Program-made: the position numbers and the translations under genes
Assembly (NCBI GenBank): GCA_051871515.1
Contig: JBJECY010000120.1
Coordinates: forward strand, 1 to 27,514
Length of the DNA stretch: 27,514 nt
Source of the DNA: SFTJ01 sp051871515
GTDB taxonomy: Bacteria; Bacteroidota; Bacteroidia; Bacteroidales; Muribaculaceae
Reading direction: 5' to 3'
In this document: positions 16,510-24,474 of the stretch, in pieces
Numbering within the stretch: position 1 is the stretch's first letter
How the letters are laid out: the number at the start of each line of letters is the position of its first letter
Notes under the pieces: generated by a model
What the model saw: only the letters and a program-made list of their open reading frames with translations
The model's database searches: none
Told to the model about the DNA's origin: nothing

Positions 16510-19080
16510 ATGAAAAAAGCAAGCCTGATTGTAGCACTCACAGCCATTGGCGCGCTGCTCACAAGCAACGTCAAGGCACAGGAGAGCGACTTTGACCTGA
16601 GTTCACAACGCTCTGAGAAACAAGACGTGATGGAGGTTCCCGGCAAGAAAATCAATCATAACGGATTGATTATCAACCCCACTCCCCATCAAATGAACAT
16701 CAATTCGCAAGCCACACTTAACGTGGCCAACGGATTCAACTTTAAACTACCCAAAAACACCCTTACACGCCAAATTGCCGAAAGCGGACTGAAAAGCGAT
16801 GCCAACGGAGTGAAAACCACCATAGCATTTGGCAAAAAAGCCTCGGCGAAAAAAGGCGTGAAGCAAGTCACCGGCGCTTATCAGCTCACCATCACCAGCA
16901 AAGGCATTGACATTTGCGCCTACGACGAGCGCGGAGCTTTCTACGGCTTGCAAACATTGCGTCAAATAGCGCAATCGCCTGTGGCTAACGATGGAAATCT
17001 GCCGCTCATCACCATCAACGACTACCCCGACCTTCCCGACCGCGGAGTGGTTGAAGGCTTCTACGGCACACCGTGGTCTCACCAAGTTCGCCTCTCACTC
17101 ATCGACTTCTACGGCAAATTTAAGATGTGCACCTATCTCTACGGTCCTAAAGACGACCCCTACCACAGCTGCCCCAACTGGCGACTGCCGTATCCCGAGA
17201 AAGAGGCTGCACAAATCAAAGACCTTGTTGACGCCTGCAACCGCAACTATGTTGACTTTGTTTGGGCAATTCACCCGGGACAAGACATAAAATGGAACGA
17301 AGATGACTACAACAACCTGGTTAATAAATTCAACCTCATGTATGACCTTGGCGTGCGCTCTTTTGCCATCTTCTTTGACGACATCTCGGGCGAAGGCACC
17401 AACCCGGTGAAGCAAGTGGAGCTGCTCAATCGCCTCAACAAGGAGTTTGTGCTTGCCAAGGGCGATGTGGCACCTCTCACCGTGTGCCCAACCGATTATT
17501 CGCGTCTTTGGGCTAACCCAACGCCACAAGGCAGCCTTGCCATCTACGGCAACACTCTGCATCCTTCAATCAAAGTGTTCTGGACGGGCGACGTGGTGTG
17601 CAGCGACCTCACCAAAGAAACCATGGAATGGCTCAACACGCGCATCAAGCGACCGGGATATTATTGGTGGAACTTCCCTGTAACTGACTACGCTCGTCAC
17701 ATCATCATGCAAGGTCCAACCTACGGGCTCGACACCTCACTCACTGCCAACGACCTTTGCGGCTTGGTGAGCAACCCAATGGAACACGGCGAAGCATCAA
17801 AGTTGGCTCTTTACGGCGTGGCTGACTACTGCTGGAATATTGCTGATTACAATCCTCTTGACAACTGGGAACGCGGACTTGCCGAACTAACACCCGAAGC
17901 ACTCGACGCTTATCGCACTTTTGCCATCCACTCTTGCGACACCGAGACCGGTTACCGCCGCAGCGAATCGTGGGAAACCGAGACTTTCTCAATCGACAAT
18001 TTCACCGAGGAACAATATCAAAACCTGATGAACGAGTTCAAGAAAGTTGAAAGCGCCGAAGCCACCATGAAGCAAAATTGCACCAACAGCTTGCTAATGA
18101 ACGAATTATCGCCTTGGCTCAGCGAGTTCACCAAACTGGGACAACGCGGCATCAAAGCCTTGCAACTGCTCAAACTCTACAAAAACGGCAATTACCCGCA
18201 ATTCTGGCAAGGATATGTTGATAACCTCATGACAGCCGAGGCTCGCAAAGCCTATGAGCAACACAAAAGCGGAACCATGAAGCTGCAACCGTTCTATGAA
18301 ACAACAATGGACGACCTGAGCGACCATTTCTTCCAAGCCGCGGCTAAAACACCGGCTTCAACGCCTAAGGGAATTGGTTCTTTCCCAACTCTGCGCACCA
18401 CACAAAGCAAGCTTATGCTCGACTCCGACACCACAACCTATTATCACTCGGGCAAAGGAATGAGCAAAGAGGGTGGCGACTGGGTTGGAGTTGACCTTGG
18501 GCAAGTGATTCCTGTTTGGCAAGTGAACATTTTGCAAGGGCGCAACTCGGTTGACGACGTTGACTACTTTGACCATGCCACTCTTGAGTGCTCAGCCGAC
18601 GGAAAAACATGGCACACTCTCATTGCCGAGATGACCAAGCAATATGTGATTAACTGGGAAGGCGAAGCCGTTAATGCCCGTTATGTGCGCCTGCGCAAAC
18701 TGCCTTCACAAAAGGCCAATTGGCTCTCAGTGCGCTCGTTTGTGGTGAACCCCATCAGCGCCAACCGCTTGGGATTCAAGATTTCAGCCGAGCAACCAGA
18801 AGCAGCGCTGCGCGCCTTTGACCGCCTGCCTGCCACAGCCTATAACCTCAATGGCACAATGACCTTTGAGTTGCCAAACAACAACATTGCCAACTGCGTG
18901 ATGCTCACAAGGCCACAGAACGGCAACACCGTGACAGTGACCCAAATCAACGGCAACGGACAGGCAATAATCAACGAACAATTCGCCACTCCTTACATCA
19001 GTTTCAAAGTCGATAAAAACACAAAATGCATAAAAATCGACGGTGAAACCGAGATTTTTGAGGTGATAATGCAACAATAA
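16510..19080 (+). CDS. Exported GH84 beta-N-acetylglucosaminidase (O-GlcNAcase-like)
   Basis: This 856-aa enzyme has a signal peptide (1-23, ending VKAQ). An alpha/beta N-terminal domain (about 50-165) is followed by the GH84 barrel (about 170-470). Active-site features are EGFYGTPWS (182-190), the catalytic Asp pair D290-D291 in IFFDDISGEG, VCPTDYS (325-331), FWTGDVV (357-363) and WWNFPVTDY (386-394). These match BtGH84 (OGA-like), where the paired Asp drive substrate-assisted hydrolysis of terminal beta-GlcNAc. A helical region (about 470-610), an F5/8 type C carbohydrate-binding-like domain (about 615-755) and an extra beta domain (about 765-856) follow. It is about 120 residues longer than BtGH84. 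The likely substrates are host mucin or glycoprotein GlcNAc in the periplasm or at the surface. No T9SS C-terminal signal is present. Start ATG at 16510; a promoter lies at 16365-16396 and a terminator at 19110-19162. Confidence 0.95.
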   Translation: MKKASLIVALTAIGALLTSNVKAQESDFDLSSQRSEKQDVMEVPGKKINHNGLIINPTPHQMNINSQATLNVANGFNFKLPKNTLTRQIAESGLKSDANGVKTTIAFGKKASAKKGVKQVTGAYQLTITSKGIDICAYDERGAFYGLQTLRQIAQSPVANDGNLPLITINDYPDLPDRGVVEGFYGTPWSHQVRLSLIDFYGKFKMCTYLYGPKDDPYHSCPNWRLPYPEKEAAQIKDLVDACNRNYVDFVWAIHPGQDIKWNEDDYNNLVNKFNLMYDLGVRSFAIFFDDISGEGTNPVKQVELLNRLNKEFVLAKGDVAPLTVCPTDYSRLWANPTPQGSLAIYGNTLHPSIKVFWTGDVVCSDLTKETMEWLNTRIKRPGYYWWNFPVTDYARHIIMQGPTYGLDTSLTANDLCGLVSNPMEHGEASKLALYGVADYCWNIADYNPLDNWERGLAELTPEALDAYRTFAIHSCDTETGYRRSESWETETFSIDNFTEEQYQNLMNEFKKVESAEATMKQNCTNSLLMNELSPWLSEFTKLGQRGIKALQLLKLYKNGNYPQFWQGYVDNLMTAEARKAYEQHKSGTMKLQPFYETTMDDLSDHFFQAAAKTPASTPKGIGSFPTLRTTQSKLMLDSDTTTYYHSGKGMSKEGGDWVGVDLGQVIPVWQVNILQGRNSVDDVDYFDHATLECSADGKTWHTLIAEMTKQYVINWEGEAVNARYVRLRKLPSQKANWLSVRSFVVNPISANRLGFKISAEQPEAALRAFDRLPATAYNLNGTMTFELPNNNIANCVMLTRPQNGNTVTVTQINGNGQAIINEQFATPYISFKVDKNTKCIKIDGETEIFEVIMQQ

Positions 19081-19109
19081 GCACATCTGCTCAATAGCAT
19101 CCCATTAAT

Positions 19110-19162
19110 CGGCGCATGGCATCTGCAAGCACACAAACGCAGGGCTATGCGCCGCGTTTTTT
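19110..19162 (+). terminator. Rho-independent terminator after GH84
   Basis: CGGCGCAT (19110-19117) pairs with ATGCGCCG (19147-19154) around a 29-nt loop, followed by CG and six T residues (19157-19162). It starts 30 bp after the GH84 stop and separates that gene from rex. Confidence 0.65.
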
Positions 19163-19238
19163 CTCTCGCGCAAAAAGCTCGCCAAGGCATTGCCATCGGC
19201 AGGTTTTACACTGCAACCCACTCCGCACAATCAGTCAC

Positions 19239-19258
19239 AACTTGTTAAATTGCAAGTT
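19239..19258. promoter_or_regulatory. Inverted repeat upstream of rex
   Basis: AACTTG (19239-19244), an 8-bp spacer and CAAGTT (19253-19258). The left half contains TTGTTAA (19242-19248), which is the half-site of known Rex operators, but the right half does not complete the consensus. It could be an autoregulatory or diverged site. Confidence 0.35.
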
Positions 19259-19270
19259 ATCATCACATTT

Positions 19271-19304
19271 TTTGCTCGCAGTTACACAAATTTTATTAAA
19301 TTTG
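19271..19304 (+). promoter_or_regulatory. rex promoter with overlapping 18-bp palindrome
   Basis: TTTG (19271-19274) is followed after 22 bp by TAAATTTG (19297-19304), a full TAnnTTTG match. The -7 element forms the right part of a perfect inverted repeat CAAATTT-tatt-AAATTTG (19287-19304), whose 7-4-7 geometry and 18-bp length are those of Rex operators although the bases differ. The leader to the ATG would be about 45 nt. Confidence 0.45.
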
Positions 19305-19357
19305 CAAATTGTAGTGCGAGGCTGCGCTATGCCGTTTAGCCTCTTAAACAACAAGTG

Positions 19358-20011
19358 ATGAAAAACGACGCCAACAACATATCAAAATCGCTGCTACCGG
19401 AGCCCACATTGCGACGTCTGCCCTGGTATTTGGCTTATGTAACCCGCCTGAAGCACAAACAGGTGGAATACATCTCATCAACGCAGATTGCCAAAGAGAT
19501 ATGCGTTGATGCATCACAAATAGCCAAAGACCTCTCGTTTCTCAACATCAAGGGCAAAACACGCATTGGCTACGAAGTGGCACAACTCGAAAAAGAGCTT
19601 ACTGACTTTCTTGGCTTCAAGAAAGGGCATAAAGCCTTTATGATAGGCGTGGGTAGCCTTGGCGCCGCGCTCATTCAAGATTCAGGTCTGCTGCAATACG
19701 GCCTTAACATAGTGGCAGGGTTCGACATTGACCCCCACATTGTGGGCAAGCAAATCAATGGCGTGCCGGTGATGCACATCGACACTCTTGCTCAGCAGCA
19801 GCTCTCCTACAATGCCTCTATTGCCGTGCTTGCCGTGCCCGTTGAATGTGCTCAGCAAGTCACCAATCAGGTTATTGACGCAGGGCTTAAAGCCATTTGG
19901 AACTTTACGCCTTACCGCATAAAGCCCAACGACAAAATTGTGGTGCAAAACACCTCGATTTATGCCCATCTGGCGCTAATGTACAATCGCATGAACGAGA
20001 ACAACATGTAG
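19358..20011 (+). CDS. rex: Redox-sensing transcriptional repressor Rex
   Basis: This is a 217-aa NADH/NAD+-responsive repressor. The N-terminal winged helix (about 12-80) contains LPEPTLRRLPWYLAYV and STQIAKEICVDASQIAKDLSFL, the helix-turn-helix typical of Rex. The Rossmann domain starts with the nucleotide motif GVGSLG (about 97-102) and continues with GFDIDP and the family-typical NFTPYRI. The C-terminal helix (NTSIYAHLALMYNRM) is the domain-swapping helix of the dimer. In the family, Rex represses genes of anaerobic respiration and fermentation when NAD+ is high. The ATG at 19358 is preferred over the GTG three bases before it. It is followed after 105 bp by the FAH-fold gene on the same strand, and then by a PorU-type gene. 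Two inverted repeats upstream are candidate autoregulatory sites. Confidence 0.93.
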   Translation: MKNDANNISKSLLPEPTLRRLPWYLAYVTRLKHKQVEYISSTQIAKEICVDASQIAKDLSFLNIKGKTRIGYEVAQLEKELTDFLGFKKGHKAFMIGVGSLGAALIQDSGLLQYGLNIVAGFDIDPHIVGKQINGVPVMHIDTLAQQQLSYNASIAVLAVPVECAQQVTNQVIDAGLKAIWNFTPYRIKPNDKIVVQNTSIYAHLALMYNRMNENNM

Positions 20012-20116
20012 CAGCACGCATCCCTCAGTTTATGCGAATAATCCGAAGATTTTTCACACCTTCAGCGCCAAGCAAGGCATGAGAGCTTTACTAATTAAGA
20101 GAAACAATAACAAAGA

Positions 20117-20674
20117 ATGAAGATAATAGCATTTCACGAGAATTATCCCACCGTGGCACAGCAATGCTCAGGCAACGTGCATCTGATGGCCGATTCATCG
20201 CTGGCAAAGAGCGGCAAACCTTGGTTTTTGCCCGAATACGCCGATGAATTCGTCTATCATACCCACATCGTTTTCCGCGTGGGACGTCTCGGCAAGAACA
20301 TCGCCGCCCGGTTTGCTCACCGCTACGTTGACGCAGTTACCGTGGGTGCAACCGTTGAAGCCCCGGCACTTGGCAACGGCGCTCTCGCCAACGCTTTTGA
20401 CGGCGCTGCCATGATTGGCGACTTTGTACCAATTCAAGACCTGCAGCTCATCACCGCATCGCTCACCAACGGAAGCGTCACCACCACCTATTCGGCTGAC
20501 GAGATGCTGTGGAAAATCGACCAATTAATCGAATATATCAGTCGATATTTCACCTTGAAGATTGGCGACATCATCTACTCAGGATGGGGCGACTCCCCCA
20601 CACCACTCGCCATCTCACAGCACTTCATTGGCACAATAAACAATCAAGAAGTGCTAAACATAAAAATCAAGTGA
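20117..20674 (+). CDS. FAH-fold protein with substituted metal ligands
   Basis: This 185-aa protein belongs to the fumarylacetoacetate hydrolase (FAH) fold by length and by the framework RLGKNIAARFAHRYVDAVTVG (about 57-77, residues R57-L58 onward), FDGAAMIGDFV (94-104) and YISRYFTLKIGDIIYSG. Active FAH enzymes bind a divalent metal through an E-x-E pair and a later Asp in G-I-D-F-T-A-R-D-L-Q. Here the first pair appears as H-T-H (H48, H50) in FVYHTHIVFRV, and the second motif reads G-A-T-V-E-A-P-A-L, so the Asp is Thr79 and the R-D pair is absent. The usual TGTP-x-G loop is SGWGDSPTP. It therefore probably lacks normal hydrolase activity or binds metal differently. It is cytoplasmic, 105 bp downstream of rex and 58 bp upstream of a PorU-type gene. 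The comparison relies on remembered family sequences. Confidence 0.7.
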   Translation: MKIIAFHENYPTVAQQCSGNVHLMADSSLAKSGKPWFLPEYADEFVYHTHIVFRVGRLGKNIAARFAHRYVDAVTVGATVEAPALGNGALANAFDGAAMIGDFVPIQDLQLITASLTNGSVTTTYSADEMLWKIDQLIEYISRYFTLKIGDIIYSGWGDSPTPLAISQHFIGTINNQEVLNIKIK

Positions 20675-20732
20675 CCACCACCCAACATAGAAATTCAAAA
20701 TAATAACCGCATAAATTAACCTCATATATTAT

Positions 20733-23700
20733 ATGAATAACCGCAATCACATTAAGGCATTACTAAGCGTTGCCATAGCAATATGCGCTGCATGGCCATC
20801 ACACGCATTCAACTCATCGAAATATGCCACCACATCGGCTTTGTCGAGTGGAAAATGGGTAAAGATTGAAGTTGAGAAAACCGGTATGCACCAAATCACT
20901 CCCGAGCAACTCGCTGAGATGGGCTTTACCGACCCTACCAAAGTGCGCATCTACGGTCACGGCGGATATCTGATACCCGACTTGCTCGACGGCTCGGCGC
21001 TCGACGATTTGCAGCCCGTGCCAACCGGATGCTACAACGGCAAAGTGTATTTCTATGCCAAAGGCTTGGTGAACATGACGCTGAGCCAGAGCACCACTCC
21101 ACGATACACTCGCACCATCAACCACTACGCCAACAAAGCATGTTACTTTGTCACCGAAGCAACCTCGGCAAACACCGTCAAAGACTACTACACCACAGCC
21201 ATCTGGGGCACAAACATGCGTGAATCGAGTCTTGACTACTACTATCACGAGAGCGAACTCATGAGCTACAGCAACTCAGGACGCGACCTCTACGGCGAGT
21301 CGATTGCTTCAGGCGCAAAATTCACTGTGCCGTTGGTGGCTCCTACTCAGGGCAAAGCGCTCACATTGCAATGCGCCATAGCAGCTAAAGCCTCTGCAAC
21401 CACCTATTTTAAATGCACGCTCAACTCCGACGAAGTGCCCTTTAGCACCACAGCCACTAAAGTCAGTGCGCCATCGGGCTTCAACACCTACACGTTAAAC
21501 TCCGATTATGCATCGCTTACGCCCGGGTCAAGCCTACCTGAGCAAAGCACGCTCAGTGTGTCATTCGACGACCCCTCGGCAATAGGAACCGCCTACCTCG
21601 ACTATTTCATCGTGACATATTATCACGACAACAACCTCAACGGACGCACTCAAATGCACATGGGTTTCAACGACCTTGGAACCTACGACCGCGTTTCAAT
21701 CTACAACGACTCTGAGGCGCTCGAAGTGTGGGACGTTGCCGACCGTCAAACTCCTTTGAGAGTGCCATTGCGCACACGCACCGAATTAGTCCACAACGAT
21801 GAACTTGACCTCGACATTGAGCAAACCATCAAGGAGTTTACCTACGGCAACACCGGACGTGCCGAGTTCATTGCTTTTGACCCAAGCGAAGACCTTTACA
21901 GCATCAGCTCATATCAAGCCGTTGACAACCAAAACATACACGGCGCACCAACGCCCGACTATGTAATCATCTGCCCTGCCACACTCCACGAGCAAGCCGA
22001 ACGATTGGCTCAGCTGCATCGCGAGCACGACGGAATGGACGTGATGGTGGTTGACCAAGACCAAGTGTTCAACGAATTTTCTTCAGGCACCCCCGATGCA
22101 TCGGCCTACCGACTGATGATGAAGATGTTCTACGACCGCAACCCTGAGAAAATAAAGTACCTGCTCATGTTTGGCGGCGGATATTTCGACAACCGACAAT
22201 TGCTGCGCACCAAAGGCGAGAACTACCTGCTCACATTCCAAAGCCCCGTGAGCTACAACACCATTCTCACCTACGTTTCTGACGACTTCTTTGGCACACT
22301 CACCGACAACACGGGCAACAGCCTGCTCAACGAGACAGTGGTGCTGGGCATTGGCCGTCTGCCGGTAATCACCACAGAAGAAGCAACTAACGTAGTTGAT
22401 AAAGTTGAAAGCTACATCAACGATACCGACTTCAGCAACTGGCGCAACAAGATGCTGATTATGGACGAAGCTGGCGACGAAGACATTCACATGTATCAGG
22501 GTGCACGCCTTGAAGACCTTATTGAAAGCACTCACGCCAAGAACATCGACGTGAAGCGACTTCACATTGAGGCTTACACGCTCAGCAACTCGCAACCGGC
22601 AAAAGGTGCCAACAACGCCAATGCCTCAACATTGCAATTTGCCAACTTCTTGAAAGAAGGTTTACTCTTTGCCACCTATATGGGACACGGCGGATACGCT
22701 TCTTTTTCAAAATCACAAATGTGGACCACCAGCGACGTGATGTCAACTCAAATCACACGCCTGCCAATAATGACAGTTGCCGCTTGTGACATTGCCAACT
22801 ACGACAGCAACATCCGCGGCATAGGTGAATATATGGTTATCACGCCTAACCACGGCGCCATTGCTTTGCTCACCTCAACACGCACCGTTGAAGCCTCAGA
22901 GAACGATGAGCTTAACCGAGCATTCATCAAAGAGCTTTTCACGCTCAACGAAGACACCAACACCCCACGAACACTTGGACAAGCCTATATGCTTGCCAAG
23001 CAATCTTTTGGTACCACATCGTCGCGCAACAAGCTCTGCTACACACTCTTTGCCGACCCTGCTATCACACCATCGCTGCCAAAACCATACATCAACATCA
23101 CAAAGGTCAACGACAACGATGCCTCACAAGACATTGTGCTCAAACCTATGACCAAAGTGACCATCGAAGGCAACGTATGCACAGCTAATGGCGACATCGA
23201 CAATGAGTTTAACGGCGACGCCACCATCTCGCTCTACGATGCTCAAATGTTCTTCAAAACCACCAACTACAACAGCACTCCATTAGACATCTTCAACAAT
23301 CGTCAGCTGCTTGTTGAAACATCAGCTAAAGTTGTCAACGGAGCATTCAACGCCACCATCGTGGTGCCAAAAGATTGCAAGGCCGACAGCACAGCACTCA
23401 TTAAGATATATGCGCGCAACGAAGCCAACGACAAGTTGGTGAACGGCACCATTGCTAACGCCAAATTTGCCAACTACGACGAAGATGACCAGGAGACTAT
23501 AATTGACACCCAGGCTCCAACCATCAACAAGATGTATATCAACAACGAGGACTTATTTGCCAACAACATCAACGTGGCATCGAACTTCACGCTGCACATC
23601 AACGTAACCGATGATTTGGCAATTGGCAACCAGTCAATGACAATTGGCAAGCAAACCTCGCTGACGCTCGACGGCAACACCTTCTACGACGAAGTGCGCG

Positions 23701-24140
23701 GATTCTGCAACATCAGCAACGAAGGCACCTCAATGGACATTTCAATGCCGATAACCATGATTAGCGAAGGTCCGCACACACTCAAATTCACCGTTTACGA
23801 CGCAGCCGGCAACTCAGCATCTCGCTCAATCTCGTTTATTGTGGTTGAATCGCAAACATCATCGGCAATAACTGCCGACCGCGACATTGCCACCGACAAA
23901 GTGACATTCTCCTACAACCACAACTTCTCGAGCCAGCCCGATGTGAAAATCTATGTGCTCAACTCACGCCGCGAAGTGGTGTGGAGCCAAACCACAACAA
24001 GCAGCTCTTGTGAATGGAACCTTACCGACAACAGCGGTAAGCGAGTGCCAGCCGGAGTGTACCAATACTTTGCCACCGGCACCACCAACGCACAAAGCTC
24101 AGGCACAGAAATCAAGCAACTGGTGATTGTTGACGAATAA
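20733..24140 (+). CDS. porU: PorU-type T9SS C25 protease, syntenic (porU-porV) copy with diverged active-site region
   Basis: This protein is 1135 aa. A signal peptide (1-25, LLSVAIAICAAWPSHA) is followed by the PorU N-terminal domain (SGKWVKIEVEKTGMHQITPE), beta domains to about 395, a C25 domain (about 405-775), Ig-like domains and a C-terminal T9SS-like domain (CEWNLTDNSGKRVPAGVYQY) ending KQLVIVDE. The catalytic His652 (YMGHGGYASF) and Cys685 (VAACDIANYD) are present. Around them several positions differ from canonical PorU: ATCxFxRFD reads AACDIANYD, GDGSxDNR reads GGGYFDNR, and FGDPA reads FADPA. The symbol rests on position: porV and ispF follow, the order seen in P. gingivalis. Whether this or the 12795-16229 copy is the working sortase is unresolved. 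A terminator separates it from porV, so the two are transcribed separately. Confidence 0.85.
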   Translation: MNNRNHIKALLSVAIAICAAWPSHAFNSSKYATTSALSSGKWVKIEVEKTGMHQITPEQLAEMGFTDPTKVRIYGHGGYLIPDLLDGSALDDLQPVPTGCYNGKVYFYAKGLVNMTLSQSTTPRYTRTINHYANKACYFVTEATSANTVKDYYTTAIWGTNMRESSLDYYYHESELMSYSNSGRDLYGESIASGAKFTVPLVAPTQGKALTLQCAIAAKASATTYFKCTLNSDEVPFSTTATKVSAPSGFNTYTLNSDYASLTPGSSLPEQSTLSVSFDDPSAIGTAYLDYFIVTYYHDNNLNGRTQMHMGFNDLGTYDRVSIYNDSEALEVWDVADRQTPLRVPLRTRTELVHNDELDLDIEQTIKEFTYGNTGRAEFIAFDPSEDLYSISSYQAVDNQNIHGAPTPDYVIICPATLHEQAERLAQLHREHDGMDVMVVDQDQVFNEFSSGTPDASAYRLMMKMFYDRNPEKIKYLLMFGGGYFDNRQLLRTKGENYLLTFQSPVSYNTILTYVSDDFFGTLTDNTGNSLLNETVVLGIGRLPVITTEEATNVVDKVESYINDTDFSNWRNKMLIMDEAGDEDIHMYQGARLEDLIESTHAKNIDVKRLHIEAYTLSNSQPAKGANNANASTLQFANFLKEGLLFATYMGHGGYASFSKSQMWTTSDVMSTQITRLPIMTVAACDIANYDSNIRGIGEYMVITPNHGAIALLTSTRTVEASENDELNRAFIKELFTLNEDTNTPRTLGQAYMLAKQSFGTTSSRNKLCYTLFADPAITPSLPKPYINITKVNDNDASQDIVLKPMTKVTIEGNVCTANGDIDNEFNGDATISLYDAQMFFKTTNYNSTPLDIFNNRQLLVETSAKVVNGAFNATIVVPKDCKADSTALIKIYARNEANDKLVNGTIANAKFANYDEDDQETIIDTQAPTINKMYINNEDLFANNINVASNFTLHINVTDDLAIGNQSMTIGKQTSLTLDGNTFYDEVRGFCNISNEGTSMDISMPITMISEGPHTLKFTVYDAAGNSASRSISFIVVESQTSSAITADRDIATDKVTFSYNHNFSSQPDVKIYVLNSRREVVWSQTTTSSSCEWNLTDNSGKRVPAGVYQYFATGTTNAQSSGTEIKQLVIVDE

Positions 24141-24222
24141 ACATTGGCGAGCCTCGGCGGGAAGAGGCAGTCAAGGCATTTAGCCTAAAGCCACCCCACT
24201 ACGGCACACCACCTATAATAAT

Positions 24223-24270
24223 AATGCTGCAACACAAATGGCATCTGCCACAAGCGTTGCAGCATTTTTT
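24223..24270 (+). terminator. Rho-independent terminator between the PorU-type gene and porV
   Basis: AATGCTGCAAC (24223-24233) and GTTGCAGCATT (24256-24266) form a perfect 11-bp stem. Inside lies a second hairpin TGGCA/TGCCA (24239-24250). T residues follow (24265-24270). This is one of the strongest terminators in the window. The rest of the 307-bp gap (24141-24447) shows no gene and no clear promoter. Confidence 0.85.
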
Positions 24271-24474
24271 GCATCATCACCTGCCAATAAACGTCACATC
24301 ACCACTCTACTGCAATTGTCTCCCTTTTCAGGCTAACCTATTGCCAAAACACTGTTTTTGACACCGTTAATCTCACTTTTTGCCATCCGTAACCAAAAAT
24401 AACAATCACTTAACACAATAAAACCCACGCAAATGAGTTTATAAATTATGATTATACATCGGAAAACTAAGCAA

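Noticed and set aside
18900..19080. T9SS C-terminal sorting signal on the GH84 enzyme
   Set aside because: The last 80 residues lack the G-x-Y and Lys-rich end strands seen at the ends of the two PorU-type proteins; it is probably exported by Sec only.
19355..19360. GTG start of rex at 19355
   Set aside because: An ATG follows at once at 19358 and gives the usual Rex N-terminus; the extra residue is unnecessary.
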